From: an uncultured Anaerococcus sp.
Lineage (GTDB): Bacteria; Bacillota; Clostridia; Tissierellales; Peptoniphilaceae
Assembly: GCA_900551095.1 (NCBI GenBank)
Contig: URUJ01000001.1
Coordinates: forward strand, 62,001 to 126,000
DNA length: 64,000 nt
Reading direction: 5' to 3'
Shown here: in pieces, positions 7,463 through 16,092 of the stretch
How positions within the stretch are numbered: the stretch's first letter is position 1
How the letters are laid out: each line of letters opens with the position of its first letter
The notes under the pieces: generated by a model
The model's database searches: none
What the model was told of the DNA's origin: nothing
What the model saw: only the letters and a program-made list of their open reading frames with translations
Made by a program: the position numbers and the translations under genes

Positions 7463-9059
7463 ACTATTTCTTGATATAATTAAAGAAAATAAAATATGCT
7501 TTGTTTTAGCAGCTCTTTTTAAAGTTCTGTTTGCCGTATCGGTTACTTTTCTTTCTTATTATTTAACATATTTATTTGACGTTTTTGATAAAGGGAAAAG
7601 TGAATTTCATAGATCAATAATTTACGCATGCCTAATTTTATTATCCATAGTAATCCTTTCATTCATATCGGATTTTTTTAAAGCATTATACATAAAAGAT
7701 ACTAATAAATCTTTGAAAAATAAGATGAGTGAATTTGCTATTGATGTATCATTTGATCTAATAAAAGAAAAGGACACAGGTAAGACGATTTCATGGTTTT
7801 TAAATGATGCAAATCAGATTCAGACCAAAGCATTTGAAAATTTAATTAATTTTATATATATGATAGCTCTTGTAACAAGCTCGTTTATATCTATGATTTT
7901 CATACATTGGTCAATAGCTATTTTAGCAATATTTTTACTAATAATATCGTTAGCAATTCCTAAAATCACACAAAAATATTTAGTTAATGCGGAAAATAAT
8001 TATTCTAGAGCTAATGAAATTTATACTGAGTCCATTAGAGATAATTTAGAAGCATTAAATGTATTTTTTACTGGAAATTCTCTATCACAGTTCCAAAAAA
8101 AGATGGTCGCAACAATAAATTCAAAAGAAGAAAGTTATTTTTGCTTTTCAATGACCCAAGCAAAAGTATCTAGTATAATGCTTTTCACATCTTTATTATC
8201 TCAGATTGGCTTGATTATATTTGCTATTTTTATAACCAGTCTGGGTTATACTAAAGGAGGAAGTGTTATTGGCATTGCTTCTTTATCTGGAAACTTTTTT
8301 AATGGTGTACAGGGACTTATGGGAATCATTGCTCTGTATAGTGGAGCCAAGGCCTTATTCAATAAGTTTAATTCTGTTAAAAAGGAAACAATAACTTTTA
8401 ATGAAAGCCTTAATGAAATTATTTTTGATAAAATAAATTTTTCTTATGATAACAATCTTTTATTCGAAAATTTTAATTATAAGTTTATTAAAGGAAGGAA
8501 ATACATTATCACAGGTGAATCAGGAAGTGGAAAATCAACTCTATTAAAACTTATTATGGGCTTTGAAAAAGCTAAGGATGGTAAAATATTTGCAAATAAT
8601 AAAGAAATAAGAAATATTAATTTAAAAGATTACTATGATCATATAGCTTATATTGACCAAGCTACTTACCTAATAAATGGTACAATTAGAGAAAATATTT
8701 TATTGGGAGAAAATCTTTCCTTTGATAATCTAAATAAAATTATTAATAAATCTCAATTATGTGACTTTATAAAAAAACATCCCCAAGGACTGAATACAAC
8801 AATAACATCAAATGGGCAAAATATTTCAGGTGGTGAAAAGCAAAGAATCGCATTAGCACGTGCTTTAGTTAAGAACGTTGATTTTATTTTAATTGATGAA
8901 TCTACATCTAATCTTGATAAAGATACTAGAAGAGCAATAGAAGAAACAATACTCGATTTTGATAATATAGGTCTAATATATGTCAGCCATAATACAGATA
9001 ATGAAATGAAAAAAAGATTTGATAATATCTTAGATTGTAAAAAATTTAAGCCTAGGTAA
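7452..9059 (+). CDS. ABC exporter of the lanthipeptide cluster
   Basis: A half-transporter of about 535 residues: roughly six membrane segments (residues 10-290), then an ATPase domain with Walker A GESGSGKST, signature ISGGEKQR, Walker B FILIDES and switch histidine YVSHNT. There is no N-terminal C39 peptidase, so it exports without cutting a leader; class III leaders are usually removed by other proteases. A longer frame from TTG 7437 exists, but GGAG at 7439-7442 lies 9 nt before ATG 7452. The gene overlaps the regulator by 11 nt, marking one operon. It probably exports the peptide, giving self-protection or delivery. Confidence 0.85.
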   Translation: MKNKLFLDIIKENKICFVLAALFKVLFAVSVTFLSYYLTYLFDVFDKGKSEFHRSIIYACLILLSIVILSFISDFFKALYIKDTNKSLKNKMSEFAIDVSFDLIKEKDTGKTISWFLNDANQIQTKAFENLINFIYMIALVTSSFISMIFIHWSIAILAIFLLIISLAIPKITQKYLVNAENNYSRANEIYTESIRDNLEALNVFFTGNSLSQFQKKMVATINSKEESYFCFSMTQAKVSSIMLFTSLLSQIGLIIFAIFITSLGYTKGGSVIGIASLSGNFFNGVQGLMGIIALYSGAKALFNKFNSVKKETITFNESLNEIIFDKINFSYDNNLLFENFNYKFIKGRKYIITGESGSGKSTLLKLIMGFEKAKDGKIFANNKEIRNINLKDYYDHIAYIDQATYLINGTIRENILLGENLSFDNLNKIINKSQLCDFIKKHPQGLNTTITSNGQNISGGEKQRIALARALVKNVDFILIDESTSNLDKDTRRAIEETILDFDNIGLIYVSHNTDNEMKKRFDNILDCKKFKPR

Positions 9060-9506
9060 TTACTAGCATAATTTAATAAATACAAAGTATTTGTCTTATT
9101 TACTATAACCTATTCAATTAATTATTTTTAGCTCATTGAATCTGGGCTGGGATAAAAATTTAAATTGTCCTATCTTTATATTGAATTAGTAATATTCTTA
9201 AAAATAGAATGTAGTTTTTGAAGGGAGTTATAAATACCTTAAAATTTAGTATGTAACCTGCTGCAAATTTTTATAAAAATTTGACTATTATTAAAGGTGT
9301 GAAAATTTAAAACAAACTCCATCTAAATAGGAATGAACAAGTAATTATACATGAAAAATGTATCAACCCTTATCCTTTATCAAGACTTGGGTTGATACAA
9401 AAAATTATTTACATACTCGAAAAAGACAGGGTTATTTAGCCTCTTTTTATTTTTTATCTAGGACTAATACAATAGATCAGACTGTGCAAGTTTAATCCTA
9501 TAAAGT
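9060..9506. other. Intergenic region between the lanthipeptide operon and recQ
   Basis: About 450 bases with no credible gene. It holds a weak hairpin soon after the exporter stop (AAATAC/GTATTT near 9078-9092) and a strong one with arms TGTATCAACCC (9359-9369) and GGGTTGATACA (9389-9399). The strong one is followed by T on the minus strand and so could stop transcription reading out of recQ. The two convergent operons end here. Confidence 0.5.
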
Positions 9507-11309
9507 TTATTTTAAACCTTCACTTAAATATTCCCTAATTTCCGCTATAAAGATATCTCCATACTGGATTAGCTTTTTCTCTCCTACACCCTTAATTTTT
9601 AGGAATTCTTCGTCGGTTTTTGGTTTATTTACTGCCATATCCTTTAAGGACTGGTCGGAAAATATTATAAAAGGTGGGACTTTTCTGAGTTTTGATAGGT
9701 CAAGTCTTACTTTTTTAAGCCTTTCAAAAAGGATTTCTTCATCATCATTTACAAGTTCTCTAGATTTATTTTTAACAGCCTTCTTAACTTGGGTCTCTCT
9801 TGCAAAAAATTTAACCTCTGAAAATAATATTTCCTTTGATTTTTCTGTAAGAGCAAGGATTGGGTAGTCTAAACCAAGTACTTTAATATAGCCATCTGCT
9901 ATTAATACCCCTATTAAATCCTTAATTTCTTGGACGCTTTCTTCTTTCATGATTCCATAAGTAGATATTTTATCCAAATGCTTTTCTCTAGAGTTCTTAT
10001 TTTTTGAACCTTTAAGACAGTCTACAATAGTACTTATCCCATATCTTTGATCCAGTCTAAATATGCACGATAAAATTTTTTGTGCCTCAATTGTCCTATC
10101 TACTTTTTTTGTTTCATTTAAACAATTCGAACAAAAATTACAATCTCCATCGTAATCTTGACCGAAATATTCAAGAATAAACCTTCTCAAACACTTCGTA
10201 GTATTAACATAATTTATTATAGTTTGTAGTTTTTCAAGTTGAACTTTTTTGTAAGCTAGATTCTGACTTTGATTAATAAGGTGTCTATTTATAATTATAT
10301 CCTGGGCTGAATAAAGTAAGATGCACTCAGCATCTTCACCATCACGGCCAGCTCGTCCTGCTTCTTGGTAATATGATTCCATGTCTTTTGGCATATTATA
10401 ATGGATGACAAAGTTTACATTTGATTTGTCTATTCCCATACCAAAGGCATTTGTAGCTACAACTAAATCTTTCTTATCATAAATAAAATCTTCTTGAGCT
10501 CTTTTTCTTTCTTCTTCAGAAAGTCCGGCATGGTATTTCGTAATTTTTAGACCCAAGGCTTTAATGTTTCTTTCTATCTTATCTACTCTATTTCTAGTAG
10601 AAGCGTATATAATCCCTGATTTGCCTTTGTTTTCTTCTAGGTAATTTTTTAAAAATTTAAGCTTATCCTTAGGTTTTCTTACAATGAATTTTAAATTTTC
10701 TCTATCAAAACCAGTTACTTTCACGAAGGGATTTTTTAATGATAAATTATTTATTATATCTTCCCTCACTTCTTTGGTTGCTGTAGCAGTAAAGGCTGCA
10801 AGCTTTATGTCTTTACCTAAAATATCGTATAAATCAACTATAAGTTTATAAGATGGTCTAAAATCGTGTCCCCACTGGGAAATACAATGAGCTTCGTCAA
10901 CAGCCACAAAACTTATTTTAATATCTTGTAAAAATCCTCTGAAAAACTCATTTTCAAGCCTTTCTGGAGATATGTAGAGAAGCTTAATACGACCCTTTTT
11001 AACATCGTTTAAGGTGTCTATATAAGTATCAAAATCAAGACTGGAATTTATAAAACTTGCCTTAATACCATCTTCTCTTAGGGCATCTACTTGGTCTTTC
11101 ATAAGGCTGATTAATGGTGAAATTACAAGAGTTACTCCCTCTGTCATAAGGGCAGGAAGTTGATAGCAAATAGACTTACCTCCACCTGTTGGAAGGACTC
11201 CCAATACGTCTTTTCCATCTAAGATTTTTTCTATAATTTCTCTCTGCCCTTGTCTGAAAGTATCAAAGCCAAAATATTTTTTTAAATTTTCTGTGATTTT
11301 ATCTGTCAT
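9507..11309 (-). CDS. recQ: ATP-dependent DNA helicase RecQ
   Basis: A 600-residue 3'-5' DNA helicase acting in recombination and fork repair. The order is standard: helicase domain with RQGQREII (motif 0), Walker A LPTGGGKSICYQ (K45) and DEAH in VAVDEAHCISQWGHDFRPSY; second RecA domain ending in YYQEAGRAGRDG (motif VI); RQC zinc site with one Cys in KCLRRF and three in CNFCSNC; winged helix; and C-terminal HRDC domain (LRKVPPFIIFSDQSL). The length matches short bacterial RecQ. ATG 11309. It is separated from the upstream DUF4097 gene by a terminator hairpin. Confidence 0.95.
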   Translation of the reverse strand: MTDKITENLKKYFGFDTFRQGQREIIEKILDGKDVLGVLPTGGGKSICYQLPALMTEGVTLVISPLISLMKDQVDALREDGIKASFINSSLDFDTYIDTLNDVKKGRIKLLYISPERLENEFFRGFLQDIKISFVAVDEAHCISQWGHDFRPSYKLIVDLYDILGKDIKLAAFTATATKEVREDIINNLSLKNPFVKVTGFDRENLKFIVRKPKDKLKFLKNYLEENKGKSGIIYASTRNRVDKIERNIKALGLKITKYHAGLSEEERKRAQEDFIYDKKDLVVATNAFGMGIDKSNVNFVIHYNMPKDMESYYQEAGRAGRDGEDAECILLYSAQDIIINRHLINQSQNLAYKKVQLEKLQTIINYVNTTKCLRRFILEYFGQDYDGDCNFCSNCLNETKKVDRTIEAQKILSCIFRLDQRYGISTIVDCLKGSKNKNSREKHLDKISTYGIMKEESVQEIKDLIGVLIADGYIKVLGLDYPILALTEKSKEILFSEVKFFARETQVKKAVKNKSRELVNDDEEILFERLKKVRLDLSKLRKVPPFIIFSDQSLKDMAVNKPKTDEEFLKIKGVGEKKLIQYGDIFIAEIREYLSEGLK

Positions 11310-11316
11310 ATTATCT

Positions 11317-11351
11317 TAAAAAAAATAATTAAGTCCTTGGACCTAATTATT
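11317..11351 (-). terminator. Terminator between the DUF4097-like gene and recQ
   Basis: Arms 11351-11339 and 11336-11324 pair over about 13 positions with one mismatch, followed on the minus strand by eight T. The left arm overlaps the last codons of the upstream gene. It separates the truA-side operon from recQ. Confidence 0.75.
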
Positions 11352-12503
11352 TTCTTCTTCCTCTATATTTTCGTCATCTTCTTCTGCGTTTTCATCAAGA
11401 TTATCTTTTTCCATATCTTCTTTACGCTTTTTATTTTCTTTTTCTGTCTTATTGACATTTTTCTCTAAGGCATTGTCTTCACTATCTTTAATTTTAGTAT
11501 CGTTTGTGATGTATTCTTCATTTTCTAAAGTCGCTCCCTCACCTCTATTAAAGACAATATCTCCAATTTTTGTTCTCATATCAATATTATTTTTTGCCTT
11601 GTTATCTGATTGATAACCGTCTTTGATATTTCTATAGGAAATATTTCCCAAAACAAAATTACCTACTTCAAGAATTGCATTTATATTATAATTATCAATA
11701 GTATTCTTTGACTCTACCAAGATATCACCTGTAGAAGTTGCAAAATCAAGCCTATTACCAAGTTTTGATTCTTTGATAATAATGTCACCTGTAACTGTGG
11801 ATAATTTTGTATTTGAAATTTCACTTTTATCTAGATTTATAGAACCAGATTCGTTTGTGATAGAGCCTTGGAAGAAGCCATTATTTAAAGTTATATTTCC
11901 ACTTTTTATCTTAAGGTCAAAATTCTTTACCTCAAGGTCATCTATTTTTACATCTCCAGCCCCTATTGTTCCTTTAATTTCCTCAATACCGCCTTCTGAT
12001 GGGAGAAATATCCTTACTATAGGAATTTTATCCTTCATGTAAAGTTCCTTACCTTCTACCTTGTTCTTTAGTTTAAGGACTCCTTCCTCAAAACTAACAT
12101 CAAGTTTGTAGGCGTTTTCTTCTCCTCTAAATAATTCAGTATATTCGATATAAGGATTAGTATTTGATCTTTGAATTCTAACATCAGATGAACCCAAATC
12201 AAAATCAATTGATTTTATTTTGTTTAAATCAACCCTCATTATACGAGATTGGTTATAAGAATTTTCATCTATTTGGCTGGTTGTAGCTGCATTTTGAATT
12301 GATGCATTTTTCTTAGATGCTATCATAAAAATCACCAAGGCTATTAAAATAACACCAATTATTCCAAATATTAAATTTCTCTTATTTACTTCTTCTAGTA
12401 TTTTAAAGGAATTTGTCTTTTCCTTTTTACTTGTCTTTTGTTTATCATTTTCTTTTTTATTATCAATTAAATTTTCGTCAATTTTAATTTTTTTCTCGTC
12501 CAC
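11343..12503 (-). CDS. Membrane-anchored DUF4097-like beta-helix protein
   Basis: About 386 residues: a lysine-rich cytoplasmic N-terminus, one membrane segment (RNLIFGIIGVILIALVIFMI), then an extracellular stretch of repeating short beta-strands (DLEVKNFDLKIKSGNITL, SISNTKLSTVTGDIIIKES-like). That pattern is typical of DUF4097 putative adhesin proteins. It ends in a very acidic tail of Asp, Glu and Asn. Function is unknown; the family is often linked to envelope stress. GTG 12503 is preferred because AGGCGG (12517-12512) lies 8 nt upstream; GTG 12512 would overlap that site. The start overlaps the preceding membrane gene. Confidence 0.65.
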   Translation of the reverse strand: MDEKKIKIDENLIDNKKENDKQKTSKKEKTNSFKILEEVNKRNLIFGIIGVILIALVIFMIASKKNASIQNAATTSQIDENSYNQSRIMRVDLNKIKSIDFDLGSSDVRIQRSNTNPYIEYTELFRGEENAYKLDVSFEEGVLKLKNKVEGKELYMKDKIPIVRIFLPSEGGIEEIKGTIGAGDVKIDDLEVKNFDLKIKSGNITLNNGFFQGSITNESGSINLDKSEISNTKLSTVTGDIIIKESKLGNRLDFATSTGDILVESKNTIDNYNINAILEVGNFVLGNISYRNIKDGYQSDNKAKNNIDMRTKIGDIVFNRGEGATLENEEYITNDTKIKDSEDNALEKNVNKTEKENKKRKEDMEKDNLDENAEEDDENIEEEENN

Positions 12504-12885
12504 TCTTGCCACCGCCTAGTTTTTCTAAAATTATAAGTCCTGATGTAAGTAACAACAACCATCCCACATAAAAAAGGCTATTTCCCATGTCAATAAAAAC
12601 TCCCAAGACTTTTTTTAATAGGATAGAAGATACATCTCCTCCTACTAAATATTGTATCACAAAAAGCAAAGTAAATACATTAAGACTTGCAATTATTAAG
12701 TAGAAAATATTTTTACTTATGATGAGATTATTGGTTTTTATATAAAAACTAAGTCCTATTAGAAATATTGATATTATTACAAATAGTATTGTCATATAGT
12801 AATCTTTGACAAATATAGGTGCTAATACACAAAATAATAAAATTATAATAGCCTTAAGCTCTTTAAATATATCTATAAATATCAA
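12484..12885 (-). CDS. Small integral membrane protein, unknown function
   Basis: About 133 residues with four hydrophobic segments (LKAIIILLFCVLAPIFV, MTILFVIISIFLIGLSFYI, IFYLIIASLNVFTLLFVI, LFYVGWLLLLTSGLIIL). No family motif is recognised. It lies between truA and the DUF4097-like gene and overlaps both, so it may cooperate with the latter as a membrane partner. ATG 12900 opens the frame, but GGGAGGTGG (12899-12891) lies 5 nt before TTG 12885, which also overlaps the truA stop as TTGA. I take TTG 12885 as the start. Confidence 0.65.
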   Translation of the reverse strand: MIFIDIFKELKAIIILLFCVLAPIFVKDYYMTILFVIISIFLIGLSFYIKTNNLIISKNIFYLIIASLNVFTLLFVIQYLVGGDVSSILLKKVLGVFIDMGNSLFYVGWLLLLTSGLIILEKLGGGKSGREKN

Positions 12886-13622
12886 TATTCCACCTCCCAT
12901 AAGTACAAACCCGCAGGACTTAAGGCAGGATTTGCTCTAACATTTGATTTAGGATCAAAAAATTTTTTGTAATCTTCTATACTAATTTTTCCTCGAGCAA
13001 GCTCTATTAGGCTTCCTGTCATAATCCTTACTTGGTTGTGAAGAAATGATTCTGCCTTAAAAAAAAGTACCAAGCTATTTTCTTCTTTCTTGAAGTAACA
13101 ATCATCTATTCTTCTTTTGGTATTTATATCAAGATTTTTATCTTCTTTCATAAAAAGCCTAAAATCATGGCTTCCTTTTAGGATGTCAAGACCCCTTTCT
13201 AGCTTATCATAGTCAAGCTTATAAGTAATATTTTCCATATAAGACCTATAAATTGGGTGAGGATTTTTTTCTTGGTTTATTATATATTTATAAGTTTTTG
13301 ACTTACAAGAAAACCTTGCATGGAAGTCTAAGCCTACTTCTTTTGAAGATAATGCCAAAATATCGTCTGGTAAATATGGTTGAATATGGTAGGCAAAACC
13401 TTTTGGATTAACACTACAAGCTGTTAAAAAATTTATATAAAAACTTTTAGCATGAACTCCTGCATCTGTCCTTCCACAGGCTATGATCCTATTATCTTCA
13501 CCCGTTACTTCATGGATGGCTTTTTTTATCTCTTCTTCAACTGTTCTTTGGTCAATCTGGTACTGGTATCCTTTAAAATCCCTACCATCAAATGCCAGAT
13601 TTATTAATACATTTTTTATCAT
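12882..13622 (-). CDS. truA: tRNA pseudouridine(38-40) synthase TruA
   Basis: 246 residues, the usual TruA size. The enzyme isomerises uridines 38-40 in the tRNA anticodon arm. The catalytic aspartate lies in IACGRTDAGVHA, preceded by NLAFDGRDFKGYQYQ (the conserved YDGTxFxGWQxQ strand) and followed by HNQVRIMTGSLIELARGK. A longer frame opens at 13682, but ATG 13622 overlaps the ecfT stop (ATGA) and gives the canonical MIKNVLINLAFDG start. The arrangement ecfA1-ecfA2-ecfT-truA is classic in Firmicutes. Confidence 0.95.
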   Translation of the reverse strand: MIKNVLINLAFDGRDFKGYQYQIDQRTVEEEIKKAIHEVTGEDNRIIACGRTDAGVHAKSFYINFLTACSVNPKGFAYHIQPYLPDDILALSSKEVGLDFHARFSCKSKTYKYIINQEKNPHPIYRSYMENITYKLDYDKLERGLDILKGSHDFRLFMKEDKNLDINTKRRIDDCYFKKEENSLVLFFKAESFLHNQVRIMTGSLIELARGKISIEDYKKFFDPKSNVRANPALSPAGLYLWEVEY

Positions 13623-14413
13623 ACAAAGTATAAAATAATTATAATGGCACAAAAAATTGTAAAGGCTATAATAGATATCCAATCTTTTTTGTCCATATAA
13701 ATTTCGTTTAATTTTGTTCTTTCTTCGCCGATTCTATATAGTCTTGCTTCCATTGCAGTAGCTAAATCTCCTGACCTTTTTAGAGCATTTATAAAAAGTG
13801 GCACCAAAAGAGGTATCATTGCTACTGCCCTGTCAAAAATATTACCTGATTCAAAATCCGCTCCCCTTGCCATTTGTGCCATTTTAATTTTATTTGCCTC
13901 ATCAAAAAGTGTTGGTATAAACCTTAGAGAAATAGAAATCATCATAGCTAGCTCCCCTGCTGGAAAACCAAATTTTTTAAGGGGTGAAAAAAGTTTTTCA
14001 AGACCGTAGGTTAATTCCATCGGGCTTGTGGTATAGGTTAGAACAGATGTTGATAGGATAATCAAAACTAGTCTAAGTATGGTAAAGGCAGTTCTATAAA
14101 GCCCTTCTTCTGTAACAGAAAATTTCCAAATTGTAAAAACTTCTTTACCTGGTGTTGTAAATAAGTTTATTACTCCCGTTATAACAATAATAAAAATCAA
14201 CGGCTTAAGTGATCTTAATATCGCCTTTAGTGGAATTTTTGCTACTGATAAAACCACTATCAATAGCACTATAAAAGGAATGTAGGTTAGAAAATCTTTT
14301 ACAAAAAATATGGTAACAATATATAAAAATACTCCAACAATTTTAACCCTTGGATCTAGCTTATGGATAAAACTATCAAAAGGTAGGTATTGACCGATTG
14401 TAATATTAGCCAT
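13619..14413 (-). CDS. ecfT: Energy-coupling factor transporter transmembrane protein EcfT
   Basis: 264 residues with about five to six membrane helices, beginning QYLPFDSFIHKLDPRVKI, the conserved EcfT opening. It carries two coupling-helix signatures with the Ala-Arg-Gly type motif: MAQMARGADFE and TAMEARLYRIG. EcfT joins the two ATPases to interchangeable vitamin-binding S components (riboflavin, folate, thiamine and others). No S component is encoded nearby, so this is a shared (group II) ECF module. It overlaps ecfA2 by 8 nt and uses its GGAGG ribosome site inside the ecfA2 end. Confidence 0.94.
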   Translation of the reverse strand: MANITIGQYLPFDSFIHKLDPRVKIVGVFLYIVTIFFVKDFLTYIPFIVLLIVVLSVAKIPLKAILRSLKPLIFIIVITGVINLFTTPGKEVFTIWKFSVTEEGLYRTAFTILRLVLIILSTSVLTYTTSPMELTYGLEKLFSPLKKFGFPAGELAMMISISLRFIPTLFDEANKIKMAQMARGADFESGNIFDRAVAMIPLLVPLFINALKRSGDLATAMEARLYRIGEERTKLNEIYMDKKDWISIIAFTIFCAIIIILYFV

Positions 14414-15263
14414 TTTCGCCTCCTAGGTGTTTGTAAAGTTCTTCTATAGCTGCATCAACCGTGTAGATTTTTTCATCTATTTCAGGGTTTTTCTTCTTGT
14501 ATGCTCTCATAAATTTAGTAATCTGTGGCACATCAAGCCCTATAGTATCAAGGTCTACAGATGTAAAAGTCTCAAAGGTAGACTTATCTGAATAAACTTT
14601 TCCCTCATTCATTACTATGACCCTATCTACATATTCAGCCACATCTTCCATAGAATGACTAACAAGGACTATGGTCAGTTCATCATCAGCTTCATAGATT
14701 TTCATCAGTTCTCTAAAGATTTCTTCTCGTCCTATCGGGTCAAGGCCTGCAGTTAATTCATCAAGGACTAGGACCTTTGGATTCATAGATAAAATCCCAG
14801 CAACTGCCACTCTTCTTTGTTGTCCACCAGATATTTCAAAGGGTGATACATCCTTATATGTCTCGTAATTAAGTCCAACCTTTTCCATGGCCGACTTTAC
14901 CCTTTTGTCGATTTCATCTTCTTTAAGTCCCATATTTTTTGGGCCAAAAGCTATATCTTTAGCTATTGTCTCTTCAAATAATTGATTCTCTGGATATTGA
15001 AAAACTAGACCGACCTTAAACCTTGCGGCTTTTCTCTTACTCTTTTCCTTAGAATTTATACCATCAATAATAACATCACCATTTGTAGGTATTAAAAGTC
15101 CATTTAAGAGTTGAACAAGGGTTGATTTACCAGATCCTGTTTGACCAATAAGTCCAATAATTTCCTTACTATTTATTTCTAAATTTATATCTTTAAGGGC
15201 ATACACTTCATTTGGCATGCCCTCATTATAGATATAATCAACGTCTTTAATTTCTATTTTCAT
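14406..15263 (-). CDS. ecfA2: Energy-coupling factor transporter ATPase EcfA2
   Basis: 285 residues with Walker A GLIGQTGSGKSTL, Q-loop LVFQYPENQLFEETI, signature SPFEISGGQQRRVAVAG, Walker B VLVLDELTAGLDP and switch SHSMEDVAEY. The Q-loop YPENQLF is typical of EcfA subunits. With EcfA1 it forms the ATPase pair driving vitamin uptake through EcfT. It overlaps EcfA1 by 4 nt and EcfT by 8 nt. Confidence 0.94.
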   Translation of the reverse strand: MKIEIKDVDYIYNEGMPNEVYALKDINLEINSKEIIGLIGQTGSGKSTLVQLLNGLLIPTNGDVIIDGINSKEKSKRKAARFKVGLVFQYPENQLFEETIAKDIAFGPKNMGLKEDEIDKRVKSAMEKVGLNYETYKDVSPFEISGGQQRRVAVAGILSMNPKVLVLDELTAGLDPIGREEIFRELMKIYEADDELTIVLVSHSMEDVAEYVDRVIVMNEGKVYSDKSTFETFTSVDLDTIGLDVPQITKFMRAYKKKNPEIDEKIYTVDAAIEELYKHLGGENG

Positions 15264-16084
15264 AAGCTTTCTAAAAACTCCTCAACAGTTAAAGGTAGCC
15301 TGTCAAATTTTATGCCTTTTTGGCTTAGTCCGTAGGCTACTTCAGTAACTTGCGGAACAGTAAGTCCCAAGCTCTTCATCTTTTCTACTTGAGAAAAAAC
15401 TTCCCTGCTATCTCCCTCAAGAGCCTTCTTTCCCTTATCCAAGACTACAATTTTATCAGCAAGAACCGCCTCTTCCATATAATGGGTGATATAAATTATA
15501 GTCTTATTATAATCTTTATTTAAGCTTTTTATAAGACCGATTACATCTTTCCTTCCTTGAGGATCTAGCATAGCTGTTGGCTCATCAAAGATAATGTAGT
15601 CTGATAGCATAGCAATTACACCAGCAATTGAGACCCTTTGTTTTTGACCACCTGATAGATTCGAGGGATTTCTATGCTTATAAGCTGTCATTCCGACTTG
15701 CTCGATTGCCCTATCTACCCTTTGCCTTAACTCAGGATGCTCTACTCTTAGGTTTTCTGGACCAAAGGCTACTTCTTCTTCAACTGTAGTTGCTACCATT
15801 TGATTGTCTGGATTTTGAAAGACCATAGAACATTTTTTCCTAATGTCCCACTCACTTCCTTCACTAGAACTAGAAATATCATCAACAAGAATTTCACCTT
15901 TTGTTGGTTTGATTTGAGCATTTAAAAGTTTGCCCAAAGTCGATTTTCCAGAACCATTATGTCCCAAAATAGCAACGAAGTCGCCCTTGTTTATATCTAT
16001 TGATATATCATCAAGGGCTGTTTTTCCTTCGCTATCCTCATCAACTCCCGGATAGGTATAACTCACATTTTTTATCTTAATCAT
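15260..16084 (-). CDS. ecfA1: Energy-coupling factor transporter ATPase EcfA1
   Basis: 274 residues: Walker A AILGHNGSGKSTLGKLLN, Q-loop MVFQNPDNQMVATTV (the EcfA1 form), signature NLSGGQKQRVSIAG, Walker B DYIIFDEPTAMLDP and switch THYMEEA. It is first of the three ECF genes in transcription order and starts 9 nt after the L,D-transpeptidase gene, so it is probably cotranscribed with it. Confidence 0.94.
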   Translation of the reverse strand: MIKIKNVSYTYPGVDEDSEGKTALDDISIDINKGDFVAILGHNGSGKSTLGKLLNAQIKPTKGEILVDDISSSSEGSEWDIRKKCSMVFQNPDNQMVATTVEEEVAFGPENLRVEHPELRQRVDRAIEQVGMTAYKHRNPSNLSGGQKQRVSIAGVIAMLSDYIIFDEPTAMLDPQGRKDVIGLIKSLNKDYNKTIIYITHYMEEAVLADKIVVLDKGKKALEGDSREVFSQVEKMKSLGLTVPQVTEVAYGLSQKGIKFDRLPLTVEEFLESL

Positions 16085-16092
16085 TTTTCATC

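Noticed and set aside
9359..9399. Strong hairpin, considered as an insertion-sequence end
   Set aside because: No partner inverted repeat or transposase remnant is nearby; it reads better as a terminator between converging operons.
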